From positions 19,670,555 to 19,734,554 of the forward strand of contig NC_057789.1 in NCBI RefSeq assembly GCF_014905175.1: DNA of 64,000 nucleotides, written 5' to 3'. The DNA comes from Aphidius gifuensis. Taxonomy: Eukaryota; Arthropoda; Insecta; Hymenoptera; Braconidae. This document shows positions 10,191 through 19,739 of the stretch, in pieces; within the stretch, counting starts at the first letter, position 1; each line of letters begins with the position of its first letter. The translations under genes were made by a program, and so were the position numbers. The notes below the pieces were generated by a model. That model was not told where the DNA came from and made no database searches. It saw only the letters and a list, made by a program, of their open reading frames with translations.

Positions 10191-10669
10191 CCTCCATGTT
10201 AATTTCTTTGGCAAAATTAATTTCGTATAAATTATCATGTGACAACATCCTTTCCTAAGCTACCTTTTTCCCTATGACCATTTATTTTTTTAAATTAATA
10301 AAAAGCTATGGGAAAAGTATTAGCTAAAGAAAAGAGGATGCTTACATGTTAATTCCTTTGGCAAAATTTATTTTCTATTAATTAACATGTGGCTGAATCT
10401 TTTCCATAGACATTTCTCCCATAGCTTGCTATTTATCATACGATATCAAATAAATAAATAAAAATAAAAAATATTAATCACATTTCAAATTATAATATAA
10501 ATCAGTCGATAGCATAGTTCGGGTCGATATTGAAGATATTATTGTCATATTATTCACATTCTCCCCTCCTTTCACCCAAACGCAAAAATCGGTCTCTGCG
10601 CATGGTAAAAATCTTCAGTTAGGGAAAAAAATAAGCCGAGAAAAAAATACACGTAGTGCTACCCCCCTG
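10191..10669. other. right interior of the hAT element
   Basis: A further, diverged hairpin made from related words (aattcctttggcaaaa and ttttcccatagct) lies at about 10190-10440, followed by unique sequence up to the right inverted repeat. No gene is seen. Confidence 0.5.
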
Positions 10670-11158
10670 CTATTAACGCCACCTTGTGACTTTACAACAC
10701 TCTCAGCGTATGGACGTTATGAAAACCTGAAGCGTACCCGTAGACTAAAAATAAATTGGTTCGATGGTGAGTCTGAGGAAGCACAAGTCATCGAAGCTTT
10801 AAGGACCATCGCGTCAAAAAGCAGAATTATTTTGAGTTCTGGCAATGAATCCTGTGAATATCTCGAGAAAGTACTATGCACGGCAATCAGAGATGTTGAT
10901 AAAGAGAAATTTTGGCCGGAATTTATCAAACAATTACCACCGTCAATAACCTGTATTCACCATGGGCTACAGAAAGAAACAGGATGCGCCCTCCAAGTTG
11001 CGCGTCAAATAAAAAAGTGGATGAACAATAGATATGAATTTGTTAAACAAAGTAATTATGATGAAGCTGTTGCTATACCAGAACATTCACGTACACCTCG
11101 TGAGCCTGAAATAGATTATTCTGGAAGTATACACGGTGTGGATGAAACTGATGTTTGA

Positions 11159-12026
11159 AATAATTATTGTAGAAAATAAAAATTTCAGAAAATAAAAATT
11201 TGATTTATATTTAAAAAAAAAAAAAAAGTCTTGAAATTTATTTCCATCAGTTAAGAATCATATTATATATTTTTATTTTATATTTAAGTTTTGTTTTCCG
11301 CCAAAAAAAAATTAAAAAACGATTTTAAGAAAAGTTCTATACATCATGTCTGAAACTGACCCCAACTATGTCAAGTATAAAACCCTCTCACTCTCGCGCA
11401 TTGCTTTTCCCATAAGACGTTTTTCTATCCGAGGCCTTATGCTATTCCTTACTCTACTCCCAAGTTTTGATGTTTACATGATTCTAAGTTTATATTTTCG
11501 TTTTTGAAATTTGTTTTCGTTATTATGTTAGTCTATCATTATATTTTTCAATTTTGTTTTCGTAAATAAAATAATTTTTTCTTAATTTTTTTTTTTCAAA
11601 TTTAAATTTTGTTTTCATTTTGAAAATTTTTCGAAAGTTTTTTTTAGCCAAAAAAAAAAAAAAAAATTAAAAAAAGATTTTAAAACTACAAAAAAACTAA
11701 AAACTATACTAAAGAATCTACCTGTACGATTTTTCTTACTCTATTCCTATACTACGCTTGGCCTATGCTCTATATGTATCGTTGCCCCGTGACGTCATCC
11801 ATGCATTTTTACTACGCGCACTTATTCATGCAACCTATACCATACAACCCCATGCAACCTATACTATATACACACACACATACCTCTCACTCGCACCTAT
11901 TCTATTTTATTTATACTCTACATAGGCCCCAAGCGCTAGAGGCCCATGCACCCCAGCACAACACACACTCGAGGGGGGAGGGGGGAGCCGCATTTCTGAA
12001 GGTGCCCAGAAGAGCCACCTTTTACT
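11159..12026 (+). repeat. Polinton terminal inverted repeat region, P3 right end
   Basis: This gene-free block contains a subterminal A-rich part with repeated aaactatac words and a distal part (about 11700-12026) with gccccgtgacgtca, tacctctcac and a G-rich gaggggggaggggggag stretch. The distal part recurs at 27835-28175 and 61410-61752, always reading outward from a Polinton end. The outer terminus reads ccaccttttact, i.e. AGTAAAAGGTGG inward, fitting the 5'-AG...CT-3' ends of Polintons. P3 ends on the H side whereas P1 and P2 end on the PolB side, which is what inverted terminal repeats predict. The sequence after it, gacagg, would be the 6-bp target site. Confidence 0.7.
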
Positions 12027-12409
12027 GACAGGTAGTAAATATTGATACCATATATGAATATAAAACTACAGTGATATTGAATATTACAAAACTATTGCCT
12101 GAAATTGTTGATTTTACTATAGAAAAAACAAACTATTCATTAGCGATTCCAGCAGTTTTGATTTATGATATATCTTTTAAAGAAATAAGAAAAGAAATAT
12201 TAGATCAAAAAGAAAAAATAAATGAAAAAAATCAGTCCAAAAATATTATATTTAAAATTATTCTTAGTGAAATTATTATGGCTACAATATTCACCTTTTT
12301 TTATTATTATAAAAAAATTAATTATTATTATAAAAATTATTATAAAAAAAATTTTATCTTTCTTAAAAAAAAAAAGTGTCATATAGATGTGAAGCCCGTC
12401 CCCCCTTGA
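12027..12409 (+). pseudogene. Env/F-like glycoprotein, C-terminal fragment, diverged lineage
   Basis: The frame is open from the base after the P3 terminus. It encodes a Leu/Ile-rich stalk (ILNITKLLPEIVDF), a charged helix (IRKEILDQKEKINEK), a hydrophobic membrane segment (IIFKIILSEIIMATIFTFF) and a Lys/Tyr-rich tail. Stalk, then one membrane anchor, then short basic tail is the layout of a class I fusion glycoprotein C-terminus. Its neighbours downstream are N-like and H-like genes in the same order as in P2, which supports the reading. The N-terminal part is not here because P3 appears to have inserted into this gene. Confidence 0.5.
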
Positions 12410-12504
12410 TATCTTATCCCTCTACTTATTAATTTCCCCACTATTCAATATCTAATTGTATAAAAGTCAATGTAATGATAGGTAAAATTGAAAGTGAACA
12501 ATTG

Positions 12505-13162
12505 AGTCAACTAGTAATCTTCTTCTGTCGCATTTAGTTGCACTTGATAAGTCTAAAACGAAAAACCTACGTGTTGGATTTAGAGAAGATTATCGAATTA
12601 ATATTCAAATTTGTGACAATACTTCAAGAAATGGAATTTCATTCGCAGTATATAAATGGGAAATTTTTTTGGATAAACTAGAATTCATATTATCTTGGTA
12701 CTCAGCTAGTCAAAAAAACAGACGAATTAGAAAAAAAATATACTTCAATTGAGTGTGGAGACATCAAAATATTTTTCAGTTATTCATACAAAAAAAGATC
12801 TATTGTATTTGATTAGAGCTCTGGGAAGATAGCATAAAGCGTCGATGAATGAAATTGTGAATAAATTACCGTGGGTTGATTGCTGCATAGAGAGTCTGGA
12901 AAATATTTCTGTCGACATTTACAATCATGCAACAATACTGTATATGCATAAGACTATAGGAAAAGATAATCTTGATTTTCCAACATCTGATTTTTTAGAA
13001 CAAATGTTATTAAAAAATTTCTACGAAATTTCTAACGATATTGAAAGTACATTAAAAACAAGTAAACTTTTGTCATATAAATTATTTTTATTTGAAGTAA
13101 TATTATATAATTTTAAACGTTTGTACATCGACATCAAAAGAGTTTTTACAATCCGCTGGTAA
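12505..13162 (+). pseudogene. N-like protein, diverged copy, frameshifted
   Basis: The segment ALDKSKTKNLRVGF near 12540 aligns with ALNKSNTKSLCVGL at the start of the P2 N-like gene, and LPWVDCCIESLENISV near 12865 aligns with LPYLGPWVAACQKILT of P2. The 3' part (12845-13162) is open for 105 codons; the 5' part has frameshifts and stops between about 12680 and 12840. I do not recognise the family. Its place between Env-like and H-like genes is conserved with P2 although the sequence is clearly diverged, so this is a second lineage of the same cassette. Confidence 0.45.
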
Positions 13163-13214
13163 TTGATAATACTACATCATGTACGATTGGATTATTACCA
13201 CAAATTAATACATT

Positions 13215-13616
13215 AATAAGGACTATACTTATATACTAAATGAAATTGCTGTTGCTAGTGTAATTGGCAACGTTGTAAATCATTGGATTCTCACTCCGCC
13301 CTGTAAATATTCAGAACTACCTATGACTGTCAAAGTTAAAAATCAACGACGACTAAAAGAAATACATGGACTACATTGGTTTGATGGAGAGAGCGACATA
13401 GGAAGAGTACTTGATATTTTACGTACAATTGCATAACAAAGTACATTAATTATTACATGTGGAGACGAGTCTGTAATGTATTTACAAAATCTTCTTGGTC
13501 GAGATATTATAAACGCAGAAAATATGAATGAATGGACTATATTTGTAGCAACAGAAACATCTAAATCGAAATGTAGAATTCATAATAATTTACCATATCA
13601 TGAGTGTACATGCTAG
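13215..13616 (+). pseudogene. H-like protein, diverged copy with one stop
   Basis: The frame contains VIGNVVNHWILTPPC, then LHWFDGESDIGRVLDILRTIA, a TAA at about 13435, then CGDESVMYLQNLLG and a C-terminal CRIHNN...HECTC pattern. Each block aligns with the H genes of P2 and P3 (KIAGHWLLTLPC, INWVDGESEEAQVI, SGNESCEYLEKVL, CIYHGLQKETGC). Divergence is much greater than between P2 and P3. The conserved His, Trp-x-Asp-Gly-Glu and Cys/His residues are candidates for function. Function unknown. Confidence 0.5.
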
Positions 13617-14422
13617 ACGTATAAAAAAATAATTTAATTAATATGTCTTCGAATAAAAATTGTAGTGTTGACGAAACTGGTTAAATATTGTAAGAAAACT
13701 ATGTCAAACGGAAATAAATATTAAAAGAAAACACATGTTAAAATAAAATAAATGTCAATAACCTATGTCTTAATTATTCTCCTATATAACATAATTCCCA
13801 GCTGCATACGAAAATGTCTAATCCTTGAAAATTAATTAATAAAATAATATAAAAAAAAAATTAAAAAATGAAATAAAAAAAAATACACATGGGCTGACTC
13901 GAACACTAGAGCCTATGCTCGAAATATCATTATGAATTTTTATATAAAAATATATATATATATATATATGTAATAATAATAATAATTATTATTATTATAA
14001 TAAATAATAATAATAAAAAAAATAATTTCAATAATTAATAATAGGGGTAGTTTTTTGAGGGAAGTTTATCAGGGTATGGGGAGTCGCGTATGGGCCCCGC
14101 GTAGTTTGTTGGTGCTTGAGGAAGGAACGGTAGCAAGCGGCCCAGAGGAGACGGGGGCAGGTAAAAAAACGACTTGAAAACTGGTTTTTCTCTCGTATCT
14201 CCGATCTCAATACACTGCCCGCCAGTTCCCCTTATACTCCACTTGCAACAAATGCATAGAAAGTTTTCTTACTTTATATAATTTTACATTATATAAAGTA
14301 GTGTGTATGTTCAAACCTGAAATAATGTTTGGATTATTACATCAATTGCTGAAACAAGATAAAATTTTTAAATTATTACATTCATTGATACAATGATACA
14401 TCACGCTCTTTAATTTTTCTTA
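13617..14422. other. intergenic: simple repeats and one GC-rich patch
   Basis: AT-rich sequence with TA and TAA/TTA microsatellites at about 13940-14030, followed by a short GC-rich patch (14040-14225). That patch looks like a fragment of some other repeat, but I cannot identify it. No supported gene. Confidence 0.6.
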
Positions 14423-15310
14423 TTCTAGTTCCACGCGTGCCTTAAGAGCTTCTTCACAAAATGTGGAAAAGGCATTATAGGCATTTTCGCTGGCTACTAG
14501 CGCTTTGGCCGCTGACGGCCATGTTTTCCCTTAAATGAAATCTTTGATGATTTCTCTATGAACTATATTATCGACACACTCAAAAAGGAAGTGTTGGATA
14601 TTGTCTACTCCACCACAGCCACAAAACCCGTCACTTTCAAGTCCGAATCTTTCTAAATAAGATCCGTAATCTCTATGACCTGTCAGTACATGTGTTGTAT
14701 AAAAATTTGATCAAGACCAGTCTGCTCTGAGCCTATCGACAACTGTTGAGTAAAAGTGTCTAATGTTATTTCTTTTAGTATCAAACCCTTTTCTTACCTT
14801 ATACATTCCACACTCAACCTTTAACTCCGATTCAATTGGAGGTTAGCAATAATACATAGTCCTGGATGGGACGTTATTCTGTATGCTGCGGTTACTGCAA
14901 TAAGAGCTTTACGCTGAACACCATTGAGGATTTTTAAATCCCTTGCAGTGACGAGATCAAACCAGCCTGAGGCAGCGTAAGTGATAATTGGCACTATGAC
15001 TGCTATGTACAGTCTTGATAGTGCCTTAAAAGTTAGGCCCCCATTGAATCCCGTGATTCTACGGAACTTTTCTGCAAGTGTACTTACTGCAGTTAGTTCC
15101 CATTTTCATATTTTTCACAAAATGTACCCCAAGATATCTAACAGAGTTTTTAAATATAATATTTTTTCCACCAATTTGTATTTGTGGAAACCTATCAAGT
15201 GTAGGTTTTATTTCGCGCAGCCTCTTGCGATTTGGCCTCGTTTGCTTATTCAACGCTGGTTTTCTAATAAAATTCATATTCAAGACAATGCCTTCCATTT
15301 TGCTTTCCAT
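14423..15310 (-). pseudogene. non-LTR retrotransposon reverse transcriptase, C-terminal remnant
   Basis: Read on the minus strand, the first open block contains NIIFKNSVRYLGVHFVKNMK, the strand-turn segment that follows the catalytic core in R1/Jockey-like reverse transcriptases. Later blocks in shifting frames match the downstream part (a VPIITYA-type region, LKILNGVQRKALIAV, and a Cys-rich CGCGGVDNIQHFLFEC zinc knuckle typical of the C-terminus). Stops and frameshifts are frequent. Only the 3' portion is here, as expected for a 5'-truncated insertion. Orientation and class are fairly secure; the clade is not. Confidence 0.65.
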
Positions 15311-15329
15311 TCGATCTCGGGACCAGCAT

Positions 15330-15480
15330 CACTACCAGTACCATTTAATTTATTAGCATCACCTGATATACCAGTATTATTTGATTTATCAGCAACGTCA
15401 CCATTACCATTTGATTCACCAGCATCCCCATTAGTTACACTTGAATTATTAGCACTACCACCAATACTATTTGTCAATGA
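15330..15480. repeat. imperfect 30-36 bp minisatellite
   Basis: Four or five copies of a unit like agcatcaccxxxxaccagtaccatttgattta follow one another. Read on the minus strand they give an Asn/Gly/Ser-rich low-complexity peptide, which I regard as repeat-derived rather than a gene. Confidence 0.5.
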
Positions 15481-15569
15481 AACAAACATTGATAGATAAA
15501 TGATAAATATTTAATTAATTTAATAAAAATTTAGCAAGAATGAATGTACATAAATAACAATTTAATATG

Positions 15570-15826
15570 CAGATAATCATCCAGATGAGAATCAGGAAAA
15601 CGACCTAAATAGAGTACCAATTGATCATCATCATAATAACTTAGAGCAGATCAACTGTGTGGCAGCTCTAGACATTAGAAACGCATTACAAGCAACGATG
15701 ATAGGTCGAGCTATTTTAGAGAATCATGATCAATCGAAATCAAAAGTGATTCCAAATCCAATCAAAAATAAAAGAATAGTGTATGAATTAGTTAGGGATG
15801 CAGCATCGGCTGTAAAAGCAATGTAA
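15570..15826 (+). other. coding-like fragment of unknown origin
   Basis: About 85 codons are open here, with EQINCVAALDIRNALQATM and a C-terminal ELVRDAASAVKAM before a stop. There is no good start and it may begin at an intron acceptor (atgcag at about 15572). The Asn-Ala-Leu pattern resembles C-termini of some transposases, but this is weak. I do not assign a function. Confidence 0.2.
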
Positions 15827-16579
15827 AGAAATATATATATAATATTATAAAGTATTAAACAATGAAATATATCAAAACGTGAACCTAACTCAGTGTTAGA
15901 AATTGTAGAGGGGCGCCGTCCACCTGATAGGATTGTGAAATACGTAACCAAACCTAAAGGGAGCTATTGTGAACCAAGTATAGTGTTTTACATACGCCTA
16001 TACTATGGGAAATACTGGCGTCACAAATATCATAATCGTAGCAGCATTCTCCATGTGAAATGAGTATTTTGTATAGGAAACCATACAGCGAGCCATCGTG
16101 ACCAGATCTTACACTTATGTTGCCATTTCAATAATAATATATCTCAATGCTATTATTATTATTATTATCATTATTATTATTATTAACAGCGATCTACGGT
16201 TAATAACGATCATACACATACATCATCATGTAGTGGAAGTATAATAATTATTATATAACGAGAGCCATATAGCGATCCAGCGTGATCATTAGTATTAGTA
16301 TGTCAATAGAAATCCAGACAGAAATTCACCAGGACTTTACTTCTGATACATAAAGAACCTTCGGAAAATATCTAAATGATATAGAGAGAGCCAGTTCAAA
16401 ATATTCAATACTCCGGCTAGAGCCGTGTTCAATTTAATCTGTTGATTGATTTTTAATAGTAACAATATGAAAATAGTACAGTTTTTTTTATTTTTCTTAA
16501 AATCCATAATTTTATTTTTTTTTTTTCGTTTCAATTACGTATAGTTAACGCAAGCTATAACTTTCGTTAAAATTAACGA
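15827..16579. other. intergenic repeats between the non-LTR remnant and P2
   Basis: This contains a dispersed repeat at about 15905-16010, an ATT microsatellite near 16145-16185 and otherwise unremarkable AT-rich DNA. The left boundary of P2 falls at about 16580, where similarity to P3 ends. The expected P2 left terminal repeat is not seen. Confidence 0.55.
15905..16010 (+). repeat. dispersed repeat, also at 43225-43330
   Basis: The two sites share words such as cacctgatagga, gaaatacgtaa, agctatygtgaacca and acatacgcctata in the same order and spacing over about 105 bp. They lie outside the Polinton copies, just beyond the left ends of P2 and P1, so they may mark related insertion environments or a short unrelated repeat. 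Confidence 0.6.
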
Positions 16580-16615
16580 GGTACACGTAAATGTTTTAGT
16601 ACAGCAACAGCCTCA

Positions 16616-17113
16616 TCATAATTTTTTTGGTTTAATGAGTTCATATCTATTCTTCATCCACTTTTTTATTTGACGCGCAACTTGAAGGGCGCATCCTGTT
16701 TCTTTCTGTAGCCCATGGTAAATACAGGTTGTTGACGGTGGTAATTGTTTGATAAATTCAGGCCAAAATCTCTCTTTATCAACATTTTGTATTGCCGTGC
16801 ATAGTACTTTCTCGAGATACTCACAGGATTCATTGCCAGAACTCAAAATAAGTCTGCTTTTTGATGCGATAGTCCGCAAAACTTTGATGACTTGTGCTTC
16901 CTCAGACTCACCATCGACCCAATTTATTTTCAGTCTACGGGTGAGTGTCAGGTTTTCATAACGTCCATTCGCTGGGACTGTTGTAAAGTCACAAGGTAGC
17001 GTTAATAGCCAATGACCAGCTATTTTTTCATTTATACCAAACACAGCAATTCCTTTTGGTGAAAAAGTCAAATCTTTTTCTACAAAACCAAGAACAGCAA
17101 TAGCGATATTCAT
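16616..17113 (-). pseudogene. H protein gene, P2, nearly full length
   Basis: The frame from an ATG at 17113 is open for 165 codons: MNIAIAVLGFVEKDL, GINEKIAGHWLLTLPCDF, INWVDGESEEAQVIKVL, ILSSGNESCEYLEKVL and TTCIYHGLQKETGCALQVA. A frameshift near 16620 ends it early compared with P3, which has about 35 more residues. An upstream in-frame start at 17212 would add a hydrophobic stretch but has no counterpart elsewhere. It is the last gene of P2, following the N-like gene. The family is unrecognised; the strand pattern and conserved Trp-Asp-Gly-Glu and Cys/His residues could suit a small nuclease-like fold, which is speculation. Confidence 0.55.
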
Positions 17114-17214
17114 GACGACCAAATGAAGACTGAAGTAGTTTTTCGAAAACACAGACAAATCCAAAATTCTTATTATTATTATAGAGGTGGAGAAAAAAAA
17201 TATACAAGCCAAAT

Positions 17215-17510
17215 CATTTTTAAATACAAGAAATTTATTATTATTTTTTTATTTATTTTTTTTTTGAATACGATCATTTATTATTATTTTTTTATTTTTT
17301 ATTTATTTAGAATACGATTATTTATTATTATTATTTTTTCATTTTTTAAATACTAGCATTTATCATTATTTTTATTTTTTATTTATTCTTTAAGTACAAT
17401 CATTTATTTTTATTATTATTTTTTATTTATTTAGAATACAAGTCGGTATTTTTATTTATTTTTTTTAAAATACAAATCATTCATTCATTCATTCATTCAT
17501 TATTTGAAAT
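17215..17510. repeat. A/T-rich minisatellite with AATACRAT and TTATT units
   Basis: Poly-T and tttattatt stretches alternate with short words such as aatacgatcattt and aatacaagtc at 35-70 bp spacing, ending in a (catt)n microsatellite at 17477-17503. It lies between the H and N-like genes of P2 and has no coding potential. Confidence 0.6.
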
Positions 17511-17516
17511 TATTTT

Positions 17517-18293
17517 TTATTCTGCGCCGTTGTCCATATGAACTACATAATGAGAAGGTGTTGGTCCACGATATTCCACAGGATTTGAACTATTTGGTGC
17601 AGTTTGTGGATAAATAAAGTCGTATAATTGATCAAAATTCTTGACTGAAATATCCTTATACAATAAAGGCAAACATGGGTTCATAAAAGCAGGTTCAAGT
17701 TTCGTTTCGTCTTCAGAGGATGTCTGTATTTCCACAAATAAATGGTTTCCAACAGTCATCTGTAAAAAATGCGGAAGAGTTTCTTTATGCATATGTACAC
17801 TTTCAAAGTTTCTCCGTAAATATCGTATAATGGCATATGAGTAAGCTTCTGCAGGATAATGAGTCAATATTTTTTGACAAGCTGCCACCCATGGTCCGAG
17901 ATAGGGTAATGTCCTCAAAATTTTTTTCATAAATGATAAACGGACATTCCCTTGTTCAAAAAGAATACCTCGTTCACGTTTATGGTCGGTGGCTGGAAAA
18001 CTTATACTTAAATCTCCAAGATGTGCTGGTTGAGCGTAATTGAGTTTGAAGTCCGGTCTTGAATCGTCACCATCAAAATAATATGAAAATGATCTACACA
18101 TTTTTGTCAACGGAAACCATTGGGTTTCGTTATCCAAAAAAATACTTCTTTTAGTATTACTGGCTATAAATTGTATTATAGATTTGAAAAACTCTTTACT
18201 TGTGCACTCAAGACCCACACACAATGATTTTGTATTAGATTTATTAAGAGCAGTTGTCTATGGTAGAACGAGAACCCTGTTGTACTGAGCCAT
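17517..18293 (-). pseudogene. N-like protein, P2, one early stop
   Basis: From an ATG at 18293 the frame meets TAG at 18260-18258 (codon 12) and is then open to 17517, giving about 245 residues. Visible segments are CVGLECTSKEFFKSIIQF, FSYYFDGDDSRPDF, a helical core LPYLGPWVAACQKILTHYP, and a Pro/Asn-rich tail. There is no signal peptide or membrane segment. I do not recognise it. The soluble helical core, and its position beside a fusion-glycoprotein-like gene, would suit a virus-derived structural protein such as a nucleoprotein, but that is inference. A diverged homologue lies at 12505-13162, and a short piece at 43629-43680. Confidence 0.5.
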
Positions 18294-18531
18294 GTTGAAT
18301 AACTGATGGAATTATACTTTTTTTTCAAATGCTTTTATACTTCTTCAAAAATAAGAGTAGGAGAGCTTACAGATTTTAGTAGATGTTCGTGTTGCTTGGT
18401 CTATCTGGGGATCCAGGATCATTTTCAACCTTTATGTCGTTGAATTTTTCAATTTTTTCCCTTATTGTGTAAAAACAATTGAATGTTGGTTTTTTTAAAA
18501 TATGGTACAAAAGAACAAGACCTTATAGTAT

Positions 18532-18990
18532 TTAACCCAGTAAAGTTTTTAGGTGTGAATCGTGAATTTTTTCTTTTTCAACCACAGTAAATTTCACCGC
18601 ATTTAATGTCTTTACAATTTTTTTAAGACTTAGAGGACTTGAGTTGACAATCATTTTTTCAATCGATGTTTTATTAGTTTCATTTATACCTTCAACTAAA
18701 GTGGAGGACTTTATCATTATTTTGGGATATGCCAGAAACCCGACTAATGTCACAGAGTCGATACAAGCTCTACATCCACTATTGACAGATATTATACCTG
18801 CATAATTTAGTTTGCGGGTTCTCACGTCATCACCACAAATAACTCGTAACTCAGTATTTTCAACCATGCTATATAACCATTTTTTATTGTATAATTAAAT
18901 AAAATTTGGTTGAGGATATTCATAAAATTGAATATCACAATCTAACATATTATCTTGTTTGTTTGTCATTAATAAATTAATTCCACATAA
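18532..18990 (-). pseudogene. Env/F-like glycoprotein, middle part, P2
   Basis: The frame contains FIQLYNKKWLYSMVENTELR, VICGDDVRTRKLNYAGIISV, NSGCRACIDSVTLVGF and then a heptad-rich segment (SPLSLKKIVKTLNAVKF) that ends in a stop. This is the pattern of the pre-stalk region of errantivirus Env and baculovirus F proteins: Trp-Val/Leu strand, Cys-Gly, a GxG-like turn, a second Cys, then the helical stalk. The membrane anchor is not visible downstream. Upstream degraded sequence (about 19000-19690) matches the Env N-terminus of P3. A third copy lies at 43681-44006. Family confidence is moderate; a search with the whole gene would decide. Confidence 0.5.
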
Positions 18991-18999
18991 ACAAAGTAT

Positions 19000-19690
19000 T
19001 TAATATGCATATGTGATTGTATGTTGTCATCATCTATTGAATAAATTGTCATAATCAAATTCGTCTATATACAATTATTTTCAATTTTCCAGACCATCAA
19101 TGTTCATGATAATGGTAGTACAGATGATTATTAGCTTCATCAATTCTGTCATTATTCGAGTATTAATCCGAGTCTAGTATCGATTTGAATTACAAGTTCT
19201 ATTAATATACATCATTCAGCTCTATATTCTGAATACGTTCGAGATTTGTTTCAAAATGAACTTTCCATGTGTATCTTGCTTATCATAAATTCGTGATAAT
19301 GCCGTCATTGAATCATCCACTGTATGTAGCTAATTGTATTATTCAAAACAGAAATTGTCACGTAATACTTAATCATCTTGCATCGATTCAGAATCCACTT
19401 GATATCACAGATATCATTACGTCATGAAATAATTGTTCATACATTGCGATTCGTTGTTGTTCACGTCATGATACATCACAATCTATTTCATCTGATACTT
19501 TTAACATGTAGACCAGCCAATTTCTTAGTATACCATTCACCCAAATCAGCATATCAGGTACGGTTACGTCAACATCCATATACGTTAAGTTGTAGACTAT
19601 TACTAGACGCATTTTATATGATCATAATGTGTTCGTATTCTCGATTTAATTATCTTTACGACTATAGTTATGATATTGACTATCACGACC
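19000..19690 (-). pseudogene. degraded Env N-terminal region, P2
   Basis: Read on the minus strand, 19570-19690 aligns with P3 8500-8640: shared words include aaatcgagaatac, agtctacaactta and tatgttgacg, and the 3' flank of IAP (cctattcatatacc, ttgtaaattaatcga) is shared too. Stops occur in all frames, so it is a fossil. Beyond about 19300 the similarity fades. It bridges IAP and the Env middle part and so shows that P2 once had one Env gene here. Confidence 0.5.
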
Positions 19691-19739
19691 TGTGATACTT
19701 CGATTAATTTACAACATGGGTATATGAATAGGTTAATCT

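Larger units (their letters stand above)
8886..10669. mobile_element. non-autonomous hAT-type DNA transposon
   Basis: The ends are inverted repeats of about 27 bp: cagggggatagcactacatg at the left and the reverse complement of acgtagtgctacccccctg at the right. Both flanks carry the 8-bp duplication ctattaac (8878-8885 and 10670-10677), which fits the hAT consensus nTnnnnAn. CAGGGG termini plus an 8-bp duplication diagnose the hAT superfamily. No transposase frame lies inside; the interior is a hairpin repeat array. The element interrupts the H gene exactly between the two duplications. Confidence 0.9.
8846..11158 (+). pseudogene. H protein gene, P3, split by a hAT element
   Basis: The 5' stub (8850-8885) encodes the INEKIAGHWLL segment in a shifted frame. 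The gene then breaks at a transposon and continues open from 10670 to 11158 with WFDGESEEAQVIEALRTIAS, SSGNESCEYLEKVL and ITCIHHGLQKETGCAL. It matches the P2 copy at 16616-17113. The Cys-His...Cys pattern and the alternating strands recall a family of small proteins of unknown function, possibly with an RNase-H-like fold, that I remember from arthropod virus-like elements. No function is proposed. It is the last gene before the terminal repeat. Confidence 0.6.

Noticed and set aside
12200..12382. Phe/Ile-rich minus-strand frame
   Set aside because: It arises from A/T runs opposite the Env membrane segment.
14981..15499. 172-codon plus-strand frame
   Set aside because: It lies antisense to the reverse-transcriptase remnant and ends in minisatellite sequence.
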